DNA from: JAAZKA01 sp034926225
GTDB taxonomy: Bacteria > Bacillota > Clostridia > Oscillospirales > QAMX01
Assembly: GCA_034926225.1 (NCBI GenBank)
Contig: JAYFRF010000013.1
Coordinates: 124,001 to 188,000 of the forward strand
Length of the DNA: 64,000 bases
Reading direction: 5' to 3'
Shown here: positions 1 to 8,582 of the stretch, piece by piece
Position numbering within the stretch: the first letter of the stretch is position 1
How the letters are laid out: every line of letters starts with the position of its first letter
Notes under the pieces: model-generated
What the model was told of the DNA's origin: nothing
Databases searched by the model: none
The model's input: the letters and a program-made list of their open reading frames with translations, nothing else
Made by a program: the position numbers and the translations under genes

Positions 1-2
1 CC

Positions 3-473
3 ATCGGCCTCGGCGGCGATGGCCCGTTCGTCATCCTCCAGACCTCCGAGTACCATACCGACGGCTATCTCCTCGACCTCTTTGATACCGTTGAAATGCG
101 TGCTCTCGGCATGACGCCCCTCCAGAAGGACGTTGCCGATTTCTACAAGGTAACCGTTCCGGCCGAAGCTGGCTACAAGTACGTCACCGACGGGCTGACG
201 GTTGACTGGTCCAATACCTACGGCACCGAGCTGCTTGCCTCCGCGATGACTGCTGTCCCGACCGATATCGGACGTATCCTCTCGAAGTGCAATGATATCC
301 TTTACCGTAATGTCGCGGATCTCGTTATGGCGGAAACCGCCGACGACTTCAATGCTCTCAAGGACAGCGTCCTTGCCGAGCTGGAAGCCGCTGACGAAGC
401 TGCCTCCTGGGAGTGGTGCCTCAACGAATTCACGAAGGCAAACGAAACCCTCAAGCCGATCATGGGTTATTAA
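3..473 (+). CDS. ABC sugar-importer solute-binding protein, C-terminal part (5' end outside window)
   Basis: The frame is open from the first bases to TAA at 471-473, so only the last 156 residues are seen. The visible part is acidic and helical, as in the C-terminal lobe of large lipoprotein binding proteins of CUT1-type importers. The assignment rests mainly on position: two LplB/LplC-type permeases follow on the same strand. It would capture an oligosaccharide outside the membrane and hand it to those permeases. Signal peptide and lipobox lie outside the window and cannot be checked. No ATPase is encoded here; such importers commonly share an MsmK-type ATPase encoded elsewhere. Confidence 0.75.
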   Translation: MGLGGDGPFVILQTSEYHTDGYLLDLFDTVEMRALGMTPLQKDVADFYKVTVPAEAGYKYVTDGLTVDWSNTYGTELLASAMTAVPTDIGRILSKCNDILYRNVADLVMAETADDFNALKDSVLAELEAADEAASWEWCLNEFTKANETLKPIMGY

Positions 474-514
474 TGACGCAAACGTCTTTTTAATCGTCTG
501 TTGTAAGTAACGCG

Positions 515-549
515 AGAGGCGAAGAACGAGGCTTCTCTTCTTCGCCTCT
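515..549 (+). terminator. Intercistronic stem-loop after the binding-protein gene
   Basis: A 12-bp perfect stem (515-526 with 538-549) is followed by a weakly T-rich tract. It sits between the binding-protein gene and the first permease. Such hairpins usually act as partial terminators or 3' stabilisers that keep binding-protein mRNA above permease mRNA. That role is inferred. Confidence 0.6.
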
Positions 550-594
550 TCCTTTTGTTATCTTCGAAAAACCCATGAAAGGCGGGTTCATTCC

Positions 595-1524
595 ATGGTC
601 CAGACGGCTGTTACTCCGGTCAATACGGTAAAAAAGAAGAAAAAACGTAAAAACTGGGAACTTTTCTTTATCGCGCTGCCCTTTATGATTATGGTCATCA
701 TGTTCGCGTACGTACCGCTCGCGGGTTGGGTCATCAGCTTCTTTGAGTACAAACCAGGCCGCGCGCTGTTTGACTGTACATTCGTAGGCTGGAAATATTT
801 TAAAATGTTCCTGACGGATCGCGATGTCTATCGCGTCTTGAAGAACACCGTCATATTCTCCGGTATCGGCTACCTCCTATCACCGCTGCCAATGGTATTT
901 GCGCTCTGTCTGAATGAAATCGGCAGCACTCGCTTCAAAAAGATCGCACAAACCACAACCACCATGCCGTATTTTATCTCCATTATCATCGTCTACTCCC
1001 TCGCCTTCGCCATGTTCTCCACCGAAGGCGTGGTTAACAGCGTCCTCGCCTCCCTAGGGACGGGATCGAGTGTCAACTGGCTGAACAACAAAAAAATCGT
1101 CTATATATTTCAAACCTGCGTTTCCCAATGGAAAGGTCTCGGCTGGAGCTCGATTATTTACATCGCCGCGATCGCCGGTATCGATCAGGAGCAGTACGAA
1201 GCCGCAGCTATCGACGGCGCGGGACGCTTCCGGCAGGCGATCCACATCACGCTGCCCGGCATCATGCCCACCTTCCTCGTCCTGTTCCTGTTGTCCATCG
1301 CCAACTTTATGAGCACCGGCTTCCAGCAGTACTACGTCTTCCAAAACTCCATCGTCTATTCGAAGATCGAGGTGCTTGACCTCTATATTTACAAGATGGG
1401 CTTAAAACTCTTTGACTATTCGTATTCGACGGCGGTCGGTATCATCAAATCGATCTTAAGTATTATCCTATTGTTTGCCGCGAACGCCCTCGCACGTAAG
1501 GTGCGCGGATCCAACATCTTTTAA
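595..1524 (+). CDS. ABC transporter permease, LplB family
   Basis: A 309-residue inner-membrane permease with about six transmembrane helices after a lysine-rich cytoplasmic N-terminus (residues 13-19). The EAA loop that docks the ATPase is clear near residue 200: EQYEAAAIDGAGRFRQAIHI, followed by TLPGI. The closest family by eye is LplB/YtcP-type permeases that carry oligosaccharides or modified sugars. It is followed after 17 bases by the second permease, so the two should be co-translated and pair as a heterodimer. The ATG at 595 is preceded by a modest AGGCGGG ribosome site. The substrate cannot be read from the sequence. Confidence 0.9.
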   Translation: MVQTAVTPVNTVKKKKKRKNWELFFIALPFMIMVIMFAYVPLAGWVISFFEYKPGRALFDCTFVGWKYFKMFLTDRDVYRVLKNTVIFSGIGYLLSPLPMVFALCLNEIGSTRFKKIAQTTTTMPYFISIIIVYSLAFAMFSTEGVVNSVLASLGTGSSVNWLNNKKIVYIFQTCVSQWKGLGWSSIIYIAAIAGIDQEQYEAAAIDGAGRFRQAIHITLPGIMPTFLVLFLLSIANFMSTGFQQYYVFQNSIVYSKIEVLDLYIYKMGLKLFDYSYSTAVGIIKSILSIILLFAANALARKVRGSNIF

Positions 1525-1541
1525 AGGGAGGGAGAACGAAA

Positions 1542-2444
1542 ATGGGTAAAATGAAGGTCGGCCCGGCACGTATTGCCTTTAATATTATTAACTACACCTT
1601 TTTCGCGCTCTTTACCTTTATCTGTATCTACCCGCTGTGGTACGTATTCATCTACACCATCAGCGATCCTGCAAAGGTGGCCTCGCAGTCGGTCGTTTTG
1701 TATCCCTTAGGCTTCTCGATGTACAATATAACCCGTGTTATGAAGCTCGACGGTTTGTTAAACGCGTTCGTTATCTCCGTGTTGCGAACCGTTATCGGCA
1801 CGGTGCTTACGCTGGTTTCCTGTATGCTCCTGGGCTACGTCTTCTCCAAGGAGGACGTTCCCTTCCGTAAGCTGATGTACCGTATCCTCGTCGTTACGAT
1901 GTATGTCTCCGGCGGCTTGATTCCGACGTACCTGGTCATCAAGGCCTATGGCATGCTGAACACCTTTTGGGTCTACATTCTCCCGCCGGTATCGGCCTAT
2001 TATGTCATTCTGATCAAGACCTACATCGAACAGCTTCCGATTTCGCTGGAGGAAAGCGCGCTTATCGACGGCGCAAGCTATATCCGCATCTTCATCCGCA
2101 TCATCGCGCCGCTGTCCATCCCGATCGCTGCGACGATTGCTATCTATTCCGCCGTCGAGCAATGGAATGCATGGTTCGATAACCACATCTACACCTTTAC
2201 GAACAACAAGCTGACTTGCCTGCAGTACCTTTTATATAACTATCTGACCGAAGCGGAGCGTCTGTCGAAGGCGCTCGAAGGTACCCATGTTACCCAGGAG
2301 ATGGCCGAGCGCGCGCAGAAGCTGACGCCGATGGGCGTGCGTATGACCGTTACACTGATCACCGTGCTGCCGATTTTATGTGTATATCCGTTTTTACAGA
2401 AGTATTTTATCAAGGGCATTTTGATCGGCGCAGTCAAGGGCTGA
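1542..2444 (+). CDS. ABC transporter permease, LplC/YtcP family
   Basis: A 300-residue permease with six predicted helices and an EAA loop around residue 175 (LEESALIDGASYIRIFIRI). It is the partner of the LplB-like protein upstream. The start ATG at 1542 follows a strong GGGAGGGAG site. The C-terminus ends in the typical FIKGILIGAVKG tail of this family. It is the last gene of the first importer; a strong terminator follows directly. The substrate is unknown, probably a complex carbohydrate breakdown product. Confidence 0.9.
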   Translation: MGKMKVGPARIAFNIINYTFFALFTFICIYPLWYVFIYTISDPAKVASQSVVLYPLGFSMYNITRVMKLDGLLNAFVISVLRTVIGTVLTLVSCMLLGYVFSKEDVPFRKLMYRILVVTMYVSGGLIPTYLVIKAYGMLNTFWVYILPPVSAYYVILIKTYIEQLPISLEESALIDGASYIRIFIRIIAPLSIPIAATIAIYSAVEQWNAWFDNHIYTFTNNKLTCLQYLLYNYLTEAERLSKALEGTHVTQEMAERAQKLTPMGVRMTVTLITVLPILCVYPFLQKYFIKGILIGAVKG

Positions 2445-2462
2445 TATGCATTCGCTTTTTTG

Positions 2463-2502
2463 GGGAAGCTGTCGTAGAGAATTTACGACGGCTTCCCTTT
2501 TT
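2463..2502 (+). terminator. Rho-independent terminator after the first importer
   Basis: A 14-bp stem (2463-2476 with 2484-2497, one G-T pair) is followed by five T residues. It closes the first importer operon and separates it from the AraC-type regulator gene. Confidence 0.9.
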
Positions 2503-2515
2503 GCGCGAATTCCGG

Positions 2516-2544
2516 TTGCATTCAAGGGGAGAAAATGATATAAT
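2516..2544 (+). promoter_or_regulatory. SigA-type promoter for the AraC regulator
   Basis: TTGCAT at 2516-2521 and TATAAT at 2539-2544 are 17 bp apart. Transcription would start near 2551, about 27 bases before the regulator's start codon. Confidence 0.8.
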
Positions 2545-2577
2545 GAGCCGGACTTTGGATAGAAGGGAGGTATGGGA

Positions 2578-3504
2578 ATGGATATTGAATTCAAGAAAAG
2601 ACCGATGTATTCATTTGAGTCGCATGAGGATATTGAGATTGTCTGGAACAAGCGGTATCAAGAGGAGGATGTCCGGTTTATTAGTCTATATAACGCCTGG
2701 TCCTTAAACTGGCACAGTCAGTTTGAATTCAAGCGGTATTACAGCGGAAAAGCGGCGATTGTCTGCGGTGCGGAAACGTATGAGGTTGGCGAAGGGGATA
2801 TCGTCGTTGTCAACCCGATGGAAATGCATACACAGATATATATCAGCGGTACGCTGCATTACGATCTGGTATTTGTCAACCCGCGCATCCTGACCTCCTA
2901 TATAGCGGACGGTGAGGATGGTGCGGATGTTTTAAGTCGTATGCGGTTTCATACCGTCTTACGGAATAATCCGCGTGCGTTCGATCTTCTCGGACGTTTT
3001 CTGGAGGAATACTGGAATAAAGATGACGCTTACGAAATGGCGGCCGAGGGTATTTTACGGGAGCTGTTTACGCATCTGATCCGTACAGAACTGCATGACT
3101 CCGTTTCGCAGGAGGATTATGAATTCATGTTTGGGAATGCGCGCCGGGTGGCGCCGGCCATGCGGTACATCATCCGTTATTATTATGACCCCATCAATAT
3201 CAACGAACTTGCTGCGATGTGCGGTATGACACCCTACCATTTCTGCCGTGTGTTCCATCGCATGATCGGCAGCAGTCCCATGCAATATGTAATGAAGCAT
3301 CGTATGCAGCAGGCGCGACGTTGTCTGCTGTCGACCAAGATGACTCTGGACGAAATCGCCGAATCCGTCGGCTATACAGACGAGGGTTATTTCTGCCGCT
3401 TGTTCAAGAAAACCTATGGGATTACCCCTTCCGCGCTGCGAAAAGGTGTCGATACGGCATTACATACCATATTGCCACAAAACGCGTTGAATAAAACAAA
3501 ATAA
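2578..3504 (+). CDS. AraC-family transcriptional regulator of sugar uptake
   Basis: A 308-residue regulator. The N-terminal part (about 40-110) looks like an AraC-type cupin ligand-binding domain. The C-terminal 100 residues carry two helix-turn-helix motifs, the first around INELAAMCGMTPYHFCRVF and the second ending in the family signature GYTDEGYFCRLFKKTYGITP. ATG at 2572 lies one base from GGAGG, while ATG at 2578 has normal spacing, so 2578 is chosen. It sits between two sugar ABC importers on the same strand and probably activates one or both in response to the sugar. Its target site was not identified. Confidence 0.9.
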   Translation: MDIEFKKRPMYSFESHEDIEIVWNKRYQEEDVRFISLYNAWSLNWHSQFEFKRYYSGKAAIVCGAETYEVGEGDIVVVNPMEMHTQIYISGTLHYDLVFVNPRILTSYIADGEDGADVLSRMRFHTVLRNNPRAFDLLGRFLEEYWNKDDAYEMAAEGILRELFTHLIRTELHDSVSQEDYEFMFGNARRVAPAMRYIIRYYYDPININELAAMCGMTPYHFCRVFHRMIGSSPMQYVMKHRMQQARRCLLSTKMTLDEIAESVGYTDEGYFCRLFKKTYGITPSALRKGVDTALHTILPQNALNKTK

Positions 3505-3540
3505 GAGCAATATAATCCGATTGTTAAGCAATAATATCCA

Positions 3541-3569
3541 TTGCTAATTATTAAAAAACGATGTATACT
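3541..3569 (+). promoter_or_regulatory. Promoter of the second importer operon
   Basis: TTGCTA at 3541-3546 and TATACT at 3564-3569 are 17 bp apart. The weak -35 box suits activation, possibly by the AraC-type protein encoded just upstream. A start near 3576 would leave an approximately 57-base leader before the lipoprotein gene. Confidence 0.65.
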
Positions 3570-3632
3570 CCATGGTGTAAACCATAAAAACGCAAGTGTT
3601 TTATGGGAAAAATATTTACGGAGGCCAAAGCA

Positions 3633-5075
3633 ATGAAAAAAGCGCTGACTATCGTTCTTGCCGCTACCATGCTGCTCGCGCTTCTTGCCGGATGCGCTGG
3701 TGCAAATGGTACCGCGACGACGACGCCCGTTGTTACCACCACCGCGGCCGCGACGACAGCCGCTACAACGACGGCTGCCACCACGGCTGCTACCACCGCC
3801 GCTGCGACGACAGCCGCCACCACCTCTGCCGCTACAACGGTTCCCGCAACCGATCTGGAGCCCGTGACCCTGCGCATGTCCTGGTGGGGCTCCCAGGTTC
3901 GTCATGATGGCACCATCGCGGTGCTGGATATGTTTATGGATAAGAATCCGAACATCACCATCGAGTATGAGTACTCCGGTTGGGATGGTTACTGGGATAA
4001 GATCGCGGCACAGGCTTCTGCCGATTCCCTCCCAAATGTCTGGCAGCAGTCCGTGGCGTATGTGAAAATGTACGCGGAAGCGGGTCAGATTCTTGATATG
4101 CAGCCCTACGCTGACGAAGGCGTGATCAACCTCTCCGACTGGAGCGAAGCCGCGGTAGATGTGACTCGTATCGATGGCAAGCTCTATTCGCTCTCCTTAG
4201 GCAACGCCGCACACTGCATGATCTATGATCCCGACCTCTTCAACGAAGCCGGTGTCGAGCTGCCTACGATGGACTGGACTTGGGATGAGTATAAAGCCGC
4301 GATAAAGGGTATCACCGAAGCGCTCGGCATTTTCGGCGATCAGACCTTCCCGAACATGAACTCCAAAGACGGTCTTCGCCATTTCATTTTCAGCCAGGGC
4401 TATACGATGTACAATGAAGAGCAGAATGCTCTGAATTTCCCGCAGGAATTGATGGTCGAGTACCTCAATTGGGAAAAGGAAATGCAGGAAGCCGGCTATG
4501 TCGCCGACGAAGCCACCAAGGGTGAAATTACGACCACCGAAGCGTCCCTCGTTGTAACGGGAGAGGCTGCGATAAACAGCACGATGAACTCCAATATGTG
4601 TGTTTCCATGATGGAAGCCGCCGGTAAGGAACTCGGCATTGTTTGCTATCCCCACCTCGAAGGCGAATCCCGCAACGGTACGGTTCTTGCGCCGTCTCAG
4701 CTGATCAACATCAGCGATACCGGCAGCGATGCCGATAAGAAGGCGAGCGCTATGGTTGTCGACTTCATCCTGAACGATATCGACGCCAACATGAAGCTTG
4801 CCGCCGAGCGCGGCGTTCCCGCCAACAGCAAGGTCGTCGAAGCGCTCATCGCGAGCGATGTTGTCAGTAATTATTCGAAGCTCACCATCGAATATGTCAA
4901 TACTGTCGCGCCGACCACCGAGGCCGATCCGGACGCGCTGCGTCCCGCTGCTGACGGCGAGATCATCACGATCTACGAGAACTACCATGATCAGGTGATG
5001 TTCGGCCAGATGAGCGCAGAGGATGCCACCGCCGCGTTCTTTACGGATGCGAACGCGCTGCTTGTTGCTGAATAA
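3633..5075 (+). CDS. Extracellular sugar-binding lipoprotein (CUT1 importer)
   Basis: A 480-residue substrate-binding lipoprotein. Start ATG at 3633 is chosen over 3603 because GGAGG lies 8 bases upstream and the protein then begins MKKALTIVLAATMLLALLAG, with the lipobox Cys next (Cys21). Residues about 28-70 form a long linker made almost only of Thr and Ala, with a few Val, Pro and Ser. The mature domain begins at about LEPVTLRMSWWG, the usual first strand of the SBP_bac_1 fold. It would deliver a sugar to the permeases encoded at 5180 and 6122. Ligand unknown. The Thr/Ala linker is probably a flexible, possibly glycosylated, wall spacer; that is inference. Confidence 0.92.
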   Translation: MKKALTIVLAATMLLALLAGCAGANGTATTTPVVTTTAAATTAATTTAATTAATTAAATTAATTSAATTVPATDLEPVTLRMSWWGSQVRHDGTIAVLDMFMDKNPNITIEYEYSGWDGYWDKIAAQASADSLPNVWQQSVAYVKMYAEAGQILDMQPYADEGVINLSDWSEAAVDVTRIDGKLYSLSLGNAAHCMIYDPDLFNEAGVELPTMDWTWDEYKAAIKGITEALGIFGDQTFPNMNSKDGLRHFIFSQGYTMYNEEQNALNFPQELMVEYLNWEKEMQEAGYVADEATKGEITTTEASLVVTGEAAINSTMNSNMCVSMMEAAGKELGIVCYPHLEGESRNGTVLAPSQLINISDTGSDADKKASAMVVDFILNDIDANMKLAAERGVPANSKVVEALIASDVVSNYSKLTIEYVNTVAPTTEADPDALRPAADGEIITIYENYHDQVMFGQMSAEDATAAFFTDANALLVAE

Positions 5076-5098
5076 AAAATAGTGATAGACTAAAAGTT

Positions 5099-5145
5099 GT
5101 AGGGACACCTCAGCCGCCAAAAGGTGACTGCAGCTGTGTCCCTAC
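5099..5145 (+). terminator. Intercistronic hairpin between lipoprotein and permease genes
   Basis: A perfect 10-bp stem (GTAGGGACAC at 5099-5108 with its complement at 5136-5145) encloses a structured loop. There is no T tract, so it is more likely a transcript-stabilising or partial-termination element lowering permease expression relative to the lipoprotein. Confidence 0.65.
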
Positions 5146-5179
5146 TGTAATAAGCGCATCTGAAAGGAGAAAGCACGAC

Positions 5180-6109
5180 ATGGCGGAAAAACCGATTGCG
5201 AAGCGTAGCTCTGGGCTGTCTCCGAAAGCGAAGGAGGGAATCACGGGATATTTATTTATTCTCCCGTGGCTGATTGGGCTTCTCGTTTTCACCATTTATC
5301 CGATATTTTCCTCACTGTACTATTCAATGACCGACTATGACCTGTTAACAGAGATGAATTTTATCGGGCTTAAGAACTACATCGACATTTTTACAAAAGA
5401 CGCGCGTTTCTTAAAGAGCATAAGGGTCACGTTTACGTATACGCTGTTTCAGGTACCGTTAAAGCTTGGATTCGCACTGTTAGTCGCGATGCTGTTCAAG
5501 AGCAAACGGCGCGGCGTCAACATTTACCGCTCGCTGTATTATTTACCTTCGATCTTTGGCGGCAGTATCGCGATCGCGATCATGTGGCGGCAGATTTTCG
5601 GACGCACGGGCGCAATAAATGCGATCTTAAAGACATTGGGTTTGATTACAACCGCGAAATCCTGGATTGCGTCGCCTGACACGGCGCTTTCTACGCTGAT
5701 TTTGCTCTCGGTTTGGCAGTTTGGCTCGCCGATGCTGATCTTCCTCGCGGGTTTAAAGCAGATACCGCAGTCATATTACGAAGCCGCGTCAATCGACGGC
5801 GCGGGCGGCTGGCGCAAATTCCTGCATATCACGCTTCCATCGCTGTCACCGATTATTTTCTACAACTTCCTGATGCAGACGATCGGCTCGTTTATGTCGT
5901 TCACGCAGAGCTACGTCGTTACCTCAGGCGGCCCGATTGACGAAACCCTTATGTACGCGTTGTACATTTACGATACTGGCTTTACGAATTATCACATGGG
6001 CTATGCGTCGGCGCTGTCATGGATCAGCTTGATTATCATCGGCATTATCACAGCGATCATATTCAAGACTTCAAACTATTGGGTCTTCTATGAATCCAAG
6101 GCGGAATAG
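5180..6109 (+). CDS. ABC sugar transporter permease, UgpA/MalF type
   Basis: A 309-residue permease with a short cytoplasmic N-terminus and six predicted helices. The EAA loop near residue 199 reads YYEAASIDGAGGWRKFLHI and is followed by TLPSLSP. It pairs with the next gene, 12 bases downstream. Start ATG at 5180 follows AAAGGAGA. Its family (CUT1) moves disaccharides, oligosaccharides or glycerol phosphates; which one applies cannot be told. Confidence 0.92.
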   Translation: MAEKPIAKRSSGLSPKAKEGITGYLFILPWLIGLLVFTIYPIFSSLYYSMTDYDLLTEMNFIGLKNYIDIFTKDARFLKSIRVTFTYTLFQVPLKLGFALLVAMLFKSKRRGVNIYRSLYYLPSIFGGSIAIAIMWRQIFGRTGAINAILKTLGLITTAKSWIASPDTALSTLILLSVWQFGSPMLIFLAGLKQIPQSYYEAASIDGAGGWRKFLHITLPSLSPIIFYNFLMQTIGSFMSFTQSYVVTSGGPIDETLMYALYIYDTGFTNYHMGYASALSWISLIIIGIITAIIFKTSNYWVFYESKAE

Positions 6110-6121
6110 GGGGAAGACGTC

Positions 6122-6970
6122 ATGAAAATGAAAACAAAAAATAAAATAGTGACGGCCTGCTTTCACACGTTTGTCGTACTTCTCGGCATCGTGATGCTCT
6201 ATCCGATCGCATGGATGGTCGCGAGTTCATTAAAACCCTCAAACGAGGTGTTTAAAAACGCGGCGTCGCTGATCCCGTCGGAGTTCGTATGGCAAAATTA
6301 TGCCGACGGTTGGAAGGGATTCGGCAACGTATCCTTTGCGACGTTCTTCAAGAACAGCTTTGTCGTTACGATCATCGCGGTCGTAGGCCAGGTAGCTTCT
6401 TCGACGTTTGTCGCCTACGGATTTACGCGTATCCGCTTCCCGGGACGTAAGATCATGTTCGCAGTGATGATCGTCACGATGCTGCTGCCCGCGCAGATTC
6501 TGTTGATTCCGCAATATATCATGTTTGTTGGCTTTGACTGGATCAACACGTACCTGCCTCTTATCGTTCCGTACTTTTGCGGTTCCGCCTTTTTTATCTT
6601 TCTGATTATGCAGTTCATTCAGGGTATTCCAAAGGAGCTGGATGAGTCCGCGAATATCGACGGCTGCGGTAAGTTCCGTACGTTCTTCCAGATCATTGTT
6701 CCGCTGGCGCTGCCGGCGATTGCCACGACGACAGTGTTCTCTTTCTATTGGAAGTGGGACGACTTTATGGGTCCGCTGCTGTATTTGCAATCTCCGGCAA
6801 AGTACACGGTATCCATCGCTCTGAAGTGTTTTGCGGATCCGTCCTCCGTTACCAACTGGGGTGCGATGTTCGCCATGTCCACCCTTTCCCTCATTCCGTG
6901 CTTTGTAATCTTTCTTTGTTTCCAGAGATACCTTGTTGAAGGTATCTCCACGACGGGACTCAAGGGTTAG
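6122..6970 (+). CDS. ABC sugar transporter permease, UgpE/MalG type
   Basis: A 282-residue permease, second half of the CUT1 pair. Six helices, with the EAA loop around residue 175 (PKELDESANIDGCGKFRTFF) and the usual C-terminal VEGISTTGLKG. It is the last gene of the importer operon; a strong terminator begins ten bases after the stop. As for the first importer, no ATPase gene is present, which implies a shared ATPase. Confidence 0.92.
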   Translation: MKMKTKNKIVTACFHTFVVLLGIVMLYPIAWMVASSLKPSNEVFKNAASLIPSEFVWQNYADGWKGFGNVSFATFFKNSFVVTIIAVVGQVASSTFVAYGFTRIRFPGRKIMFAVMIVTMLLPAQILLIPQYIMFVGFDWINTYLPLIVPYFCGSAFFIFLIMQFIQGIPKELDESANIDGCGKFRTFFQIIVPLALPAIATTTVFSFYWKWDDFMGPLLYLQSPAKYTVSIALKCFADPSSVTNWGAMFAMSTLSLIPCFVIFLCFQRYLVEGISTTGLKG

Positions 6971-6979
6971 TAAAAAGGT

Positions 6980-7020
6980 AGTCTCCCATTGCTTGCGCAT
7001 GAAGCAATGGGAGACTTTTA
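6980..7020 (+). terminator. Rho-independent terminator of the second importer operon
   Basis: A perfect 15-bp stem (6980-6994 with 7002-7016) with a 7-base loop is followed by TTTTA. Confidence 0.93.
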
Positions 7021-7080
7021 TATCAAAAAAGGGCAAAAAACGACAAAAAAAGCGGGAGAGATTTTCATCTCACCCACTTT

Positions 7081-7154
7081 TGGCTGCGAAACTAGGATTC
7101 GAACCCAGACAAACTGATCCAGAGTCAGTCGTGCTACCATTACACAATTTCGCA
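7081..7154 (-). tRNA. tRNA-Gln (anticodon CUG)
   Basis: On the minus strand a 74-base cloverleaf runs from 7154 to 7081. The acceptor stem TGCGAAA pairs fully with TTTCGCA, the discriminator is G and CCA is encoded. The anticodon stem ACTGA/TCAGT encloses loop CTCTGGA, giving anticodon CTG. The T arm is CTGGG-TTCGAAT-CCTAG with one G-T pair. CUG decodes the glutamine codon CAG. The gene stands alone with its own promoter. Confidence 0.93.
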
Positions 7155-7186
7155 ATGTTTAGACGCGATTCCTTATCGCAAGATGT

Positions 7187-7215
7187 ATTATATCACCTTC
7201 CCGGGGAAATGTCAA
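7187..7215 (-). promoter_or_regulatory. Consensus promoter of tRNA-Gln, overlapped by a 12-bp inverted repeat
   Basis: On the minus strand TTGACA (7215-7210) and TATAAT (7192-7187) are exactly 17 bp apart, a perfect consensus placed about 33 bases before the tRNA. An inverted repeat with 12-bp arms (7195-7206 and 7219-7230) spans the spacer and -35 region. On the plus strand the repeat is followed by a T run, so it could also terminate read-through coming the other way. Confidence 0.85.
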
Positions 7216-7249
7216 GTACCCCGGGAAGGTTTTTGTAAAAATCCGGGTG

Positions 7250-8581
7250 CTATTTTCCGGCGACCATCAAGCCGTCAAAAAGAATGGAGGGCGTACCGCA
7301 AACACCGTCGGAGGGAAGGGCGAATTTCAGATCATTCCCTAATGCTACGACATGGGAGAACATGTCAAGAAAGCTGCCGGAGACGGTGATCTGCTCCACG
7401 GCGCGAACGAGCTTCCCGCCCTCGACAAGGGCACCTTTGGCGATCAGGGAGAATTCACCGGAGACGGCGTTGACACCGGCATGCAGACCGGAGACATCGC
7501 GGATGATAAGACCGTCCCCTAGGGCGGCGGTCAGCTCGTCGAAGCTCTTATCTCCGGGGACGATGTAGAACTGCGACGGGGAAATGCCCACCGGGGAGGC
7601 TGCGCCCGCGCGGGATGCGTTGGAGGTGGAGACAACGCCGGCCTTTTTTGCGGTCTTGAGATTGTGGAGAAGAGAAGTCAGCTTGCCCGCATCGACGACA
7701 CGCGTAACGCAGGAGGGGGTACCTTCGGCGTCAAACGCACGGGGGTACTTGGGGTAGAGGGGGTCGTCGACGAGGGTGATGGCGTCGCTCATGATGGACT
7801 GTCCCTCGCGGTCACGTAGAGGAGAAAGACCTCGCTGGACGTTATCGGCGGAGAACATGGGAGAGAAAGCGCCGAGAAGATCCGCAAGGGACTCGTTTTG
7901 CCAGAGAATACGGTATTTACCCTGCGGGGCGGGGGACGCGCCGAACTGAACGGCGGCACGGGCGACGGCTTCCTTCGCGCAGTCAGCGACGCGGAGCGTT
8001 TCGGCGTTGATATAGAAAGCGCCGTCGTCGTGAACCTCGGCGCCATCCTCCAGGACGGGGGAGACGTAGCAGTAGGACAGGGAGGACGATTCCTCCGCGC
8101 GAAGTCCGAGGGTATTGGCGATGCGGACGGTCTCATGCTGTGTGGAAACGGTGTCGTAGGCCACGCGTTTGACCCTGGGATCGGCGGCGAGAGCTTCGCG
8201 CTCAAGGGCTTTGGCAAGCTCGATCTTTTCCGCTTCGGGAAGTGCGAGAGTGGGGTTTTCCGGTTCGACGACAGGGGTATAGACCTGCGGGCCGTTCATG
8301 GGGTGGTCGTCGGTATTGGAAATGATCGACGCGTTGTCGATAGCACGGGCGAAGAGTGCTTCCGGCTCATCGAAAACCTCGGTGTAGGCATAGCCGTCGT
8401 GACCGTCCTTCTGGACGCGGAGACCTAAGCCCCGGCTGCGGCTGACGGTGTAGGTGTCGACTTCCTGAGAATCGATACGCACCTTGAATTCATCGCCTTC
8501 TGTGCAGTAGGTTTCCGCCTCGACATTATTCACTTTTGCGAGCGCGAACAGAGCGTCGCGGAATGCTTCATAGGTCATCAT
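7250..8581 (-). CDS. tldE: TldE/PmbA-family metalloprotease subunit
   Basis: A 443-residue protein of the TldD/PmbA family, lacking the HExxxH zinc motif, which is normal for the TldE subunit. Known TldD/TldE heterodimers are cytoplasmic proteases that trim unfolded peptides, RiPP precursors and antitoxins. It begins at ATG 8581 (or the adjacent ATG 8578), just after the stop of tldD; the ribosome site AAGGGAGG lies in the last codons of tldD, so translation is coupled. No RiPP precursor is visible nearby. Conserved glycine-rich segments such as GVNAVSGEFSLIAKGALVEG near the C-terminus support the family. Confidence 0.92.
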   Translation of the reverse strand: MMTYEAFRDALFALAKVNNVEAETYCTEGDEFKVRIDSQEVDTYTVSRSRGLGLRVQKDGHDGYAYTEVFDEPEALFARAIDNASIISNTDDHPMNGPQVYTPVVEPENPTLALPEAEKIELAKALEREALAADPRVKRVAYDTVSTQHETVRIANTLGLRAEESSSLSYCYVSPVLEDGAEVHDDGAFYINAETLRVADCAKEAVARAAVQFGASPAPQGKYRILWQNESLADLLGAFSPMFSADNVQRGLSPLRDREGQSIMSDAITLVDDPLYPKYPRAFDAEGTPSCVTRVVDAGKLTSLLHNLKTAKKAGVVSTSNASRAGAASPVGISPSQFYIVPGDKSFDELTAALGDGLIIRDVSGLHAGVNAVSGEFSLIAKGALVEGGKLVRAVEQITVSGSFLDMFSHVVALGNDLKFALPSDGVCGTPSILFDGLMVAGK

Positions 8582-8582
8582 A

